DNA of 5,427 nucleotides. Origin: an uncultured Oscillospiraceae bacterium (GTDB taxonomy: Bacteria > Bacillota > Clostridia > Oscillospirales > Oscillospiraceae). Made by a program: the position numbers and the translations under genes. The notes beneath the pieces were generated by a model that worked only from the letters and a program-made list of their open reading frames with translations, was not told the DNA's origin and did not search any database. The stretch is taken from the NCBI GenBank assembly GCA_947631805.1, contig CANRNA010000133.1:1-5427 (forward strand), in the 5' to 3' direction. Below are positions 5,364 to 5,427 of the stretch, in pieces; within the stretch, counting starts at the first letter, position 1, and each line of letters opens with the position of its first letter.

Positions 5364-5427
5364 GAGAGCTGCCGAAACAGTACGACCCCAAACAGGTCGA
5401 GAAGAAGATATACCAGCAGTGGCTGGA
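5360..5427 (+). CDS. valS: Valyl-tRNA synthetase, N-terminal fragment (runs off the window)
   Basis: Only the first 22 codons are visible. The N-terminus LPKQYDPKQVEKKIYQQW is the characteristic opening of bacterial valyl-tRNA synthetase (a 'YxPxxVExxxYxxW' pattern), the class I enzyme that charges tRNA-Val. Its HIGH and KMSKS motifs would lie beyond the window. The ATG at 5360-5362 overlaps the trxA TGA at 5361-5363, and AGAAAGG (5344-5350) is a weak ribosome binding site, so translation may depend on coupling to trxA. There is no room for a T-box leader directly upstream. Identification rests on a short stretch, but the motif is distinctive. Confidence 0.85.
   Translation, partial: MRELPKQYDPKQVEKKIYQQWL

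Noticed and set aside
1..5427. CRISPR array, tRNA, transposon or prophage
   Set aside because: No regularly spaced repeats, no cloverleaf-like tract, no transposase or integrase, and no flanking terminal repeats were found on either strand.

Overview
The window is GC-rich, densely coded DNA with AGGAGG-type ribosome binding sites, sigma-A-like promoters and a gene set that together suggest a high-GC member of the Clostridia. A gut Oscillospiraceae/Ruminococcaceae relative is the likeliest source; this is inferred from gene content and style, not from a marker gene. No rRNA, tRNA, CRISPR array, insertion sequence or phage gene is visible. No stretch longer than about 120 bases lacks a gene.

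Layout. (1) 1-381, plus strand: the 3' end of an unrecognised gene that probably runs in from outside the window. (2) 405-442: a perfect hairpin that best suits termination of the minus-strand gene. (3) 495-908, minus strand: a short MntR-type metal-dependent repressor. Its extended -10 promoter lies inside a 14/16 inverted repeat. (4) 989-2404, plus, divergent from the repressor: a CCA-adding-type tRNA nucleotidyltransferase with an internal HD domain. (5) 2487-2822: a 111-residue lysine-rich coiled-coil protein with an AT-hook-like N-terminus, behind a near-consensus promoter (TTGAAT-17-TATAAT) and a full AGGAGG site. (6) 2910-3641: a HAD-superfamily hydrolase, followed by an intrinsic terminator at 3644-3676. 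(7) 3702-4175: a small VanZ-family membrane protein. Its only visible promoter places the start of transcription almost on the start codon, so the mRNA may be leaderless. (8) 4228-5064, 5061-5363 and 5360 to the end: a tightly overlapped run of a thioredoxin-reductase-like flavoprotein, thioredoxin, and the first 22 codons of valyl-tRNA synthetase. Both junctions are ATGA stop/start overlaps.

How the genes fit together. Most are housekeeping: tRNA 3'-end maturation, valine charging, thiol redox control and metal homeostasis. The point of most interest is the reductase. It keeps the FAD-binding ends and the CATC redox pair, but its central pyridine-nucleotide domain is short and lacks the HRRxxxR signature that binds NADPH. 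Next to thioredoxin, that makes it a candidate for the ferredoxin-dependent flavin thioredoxin reductase type described in clostridia, not a classical NADPH enzyme. I see no clearly new multi-gene system. The observations worth checking are this reductase, the abundant-looking coiled-coil protein, the possible leaderless vanZ transcript, and the operator-like dyads at the divergent repressor/cca promoter region.
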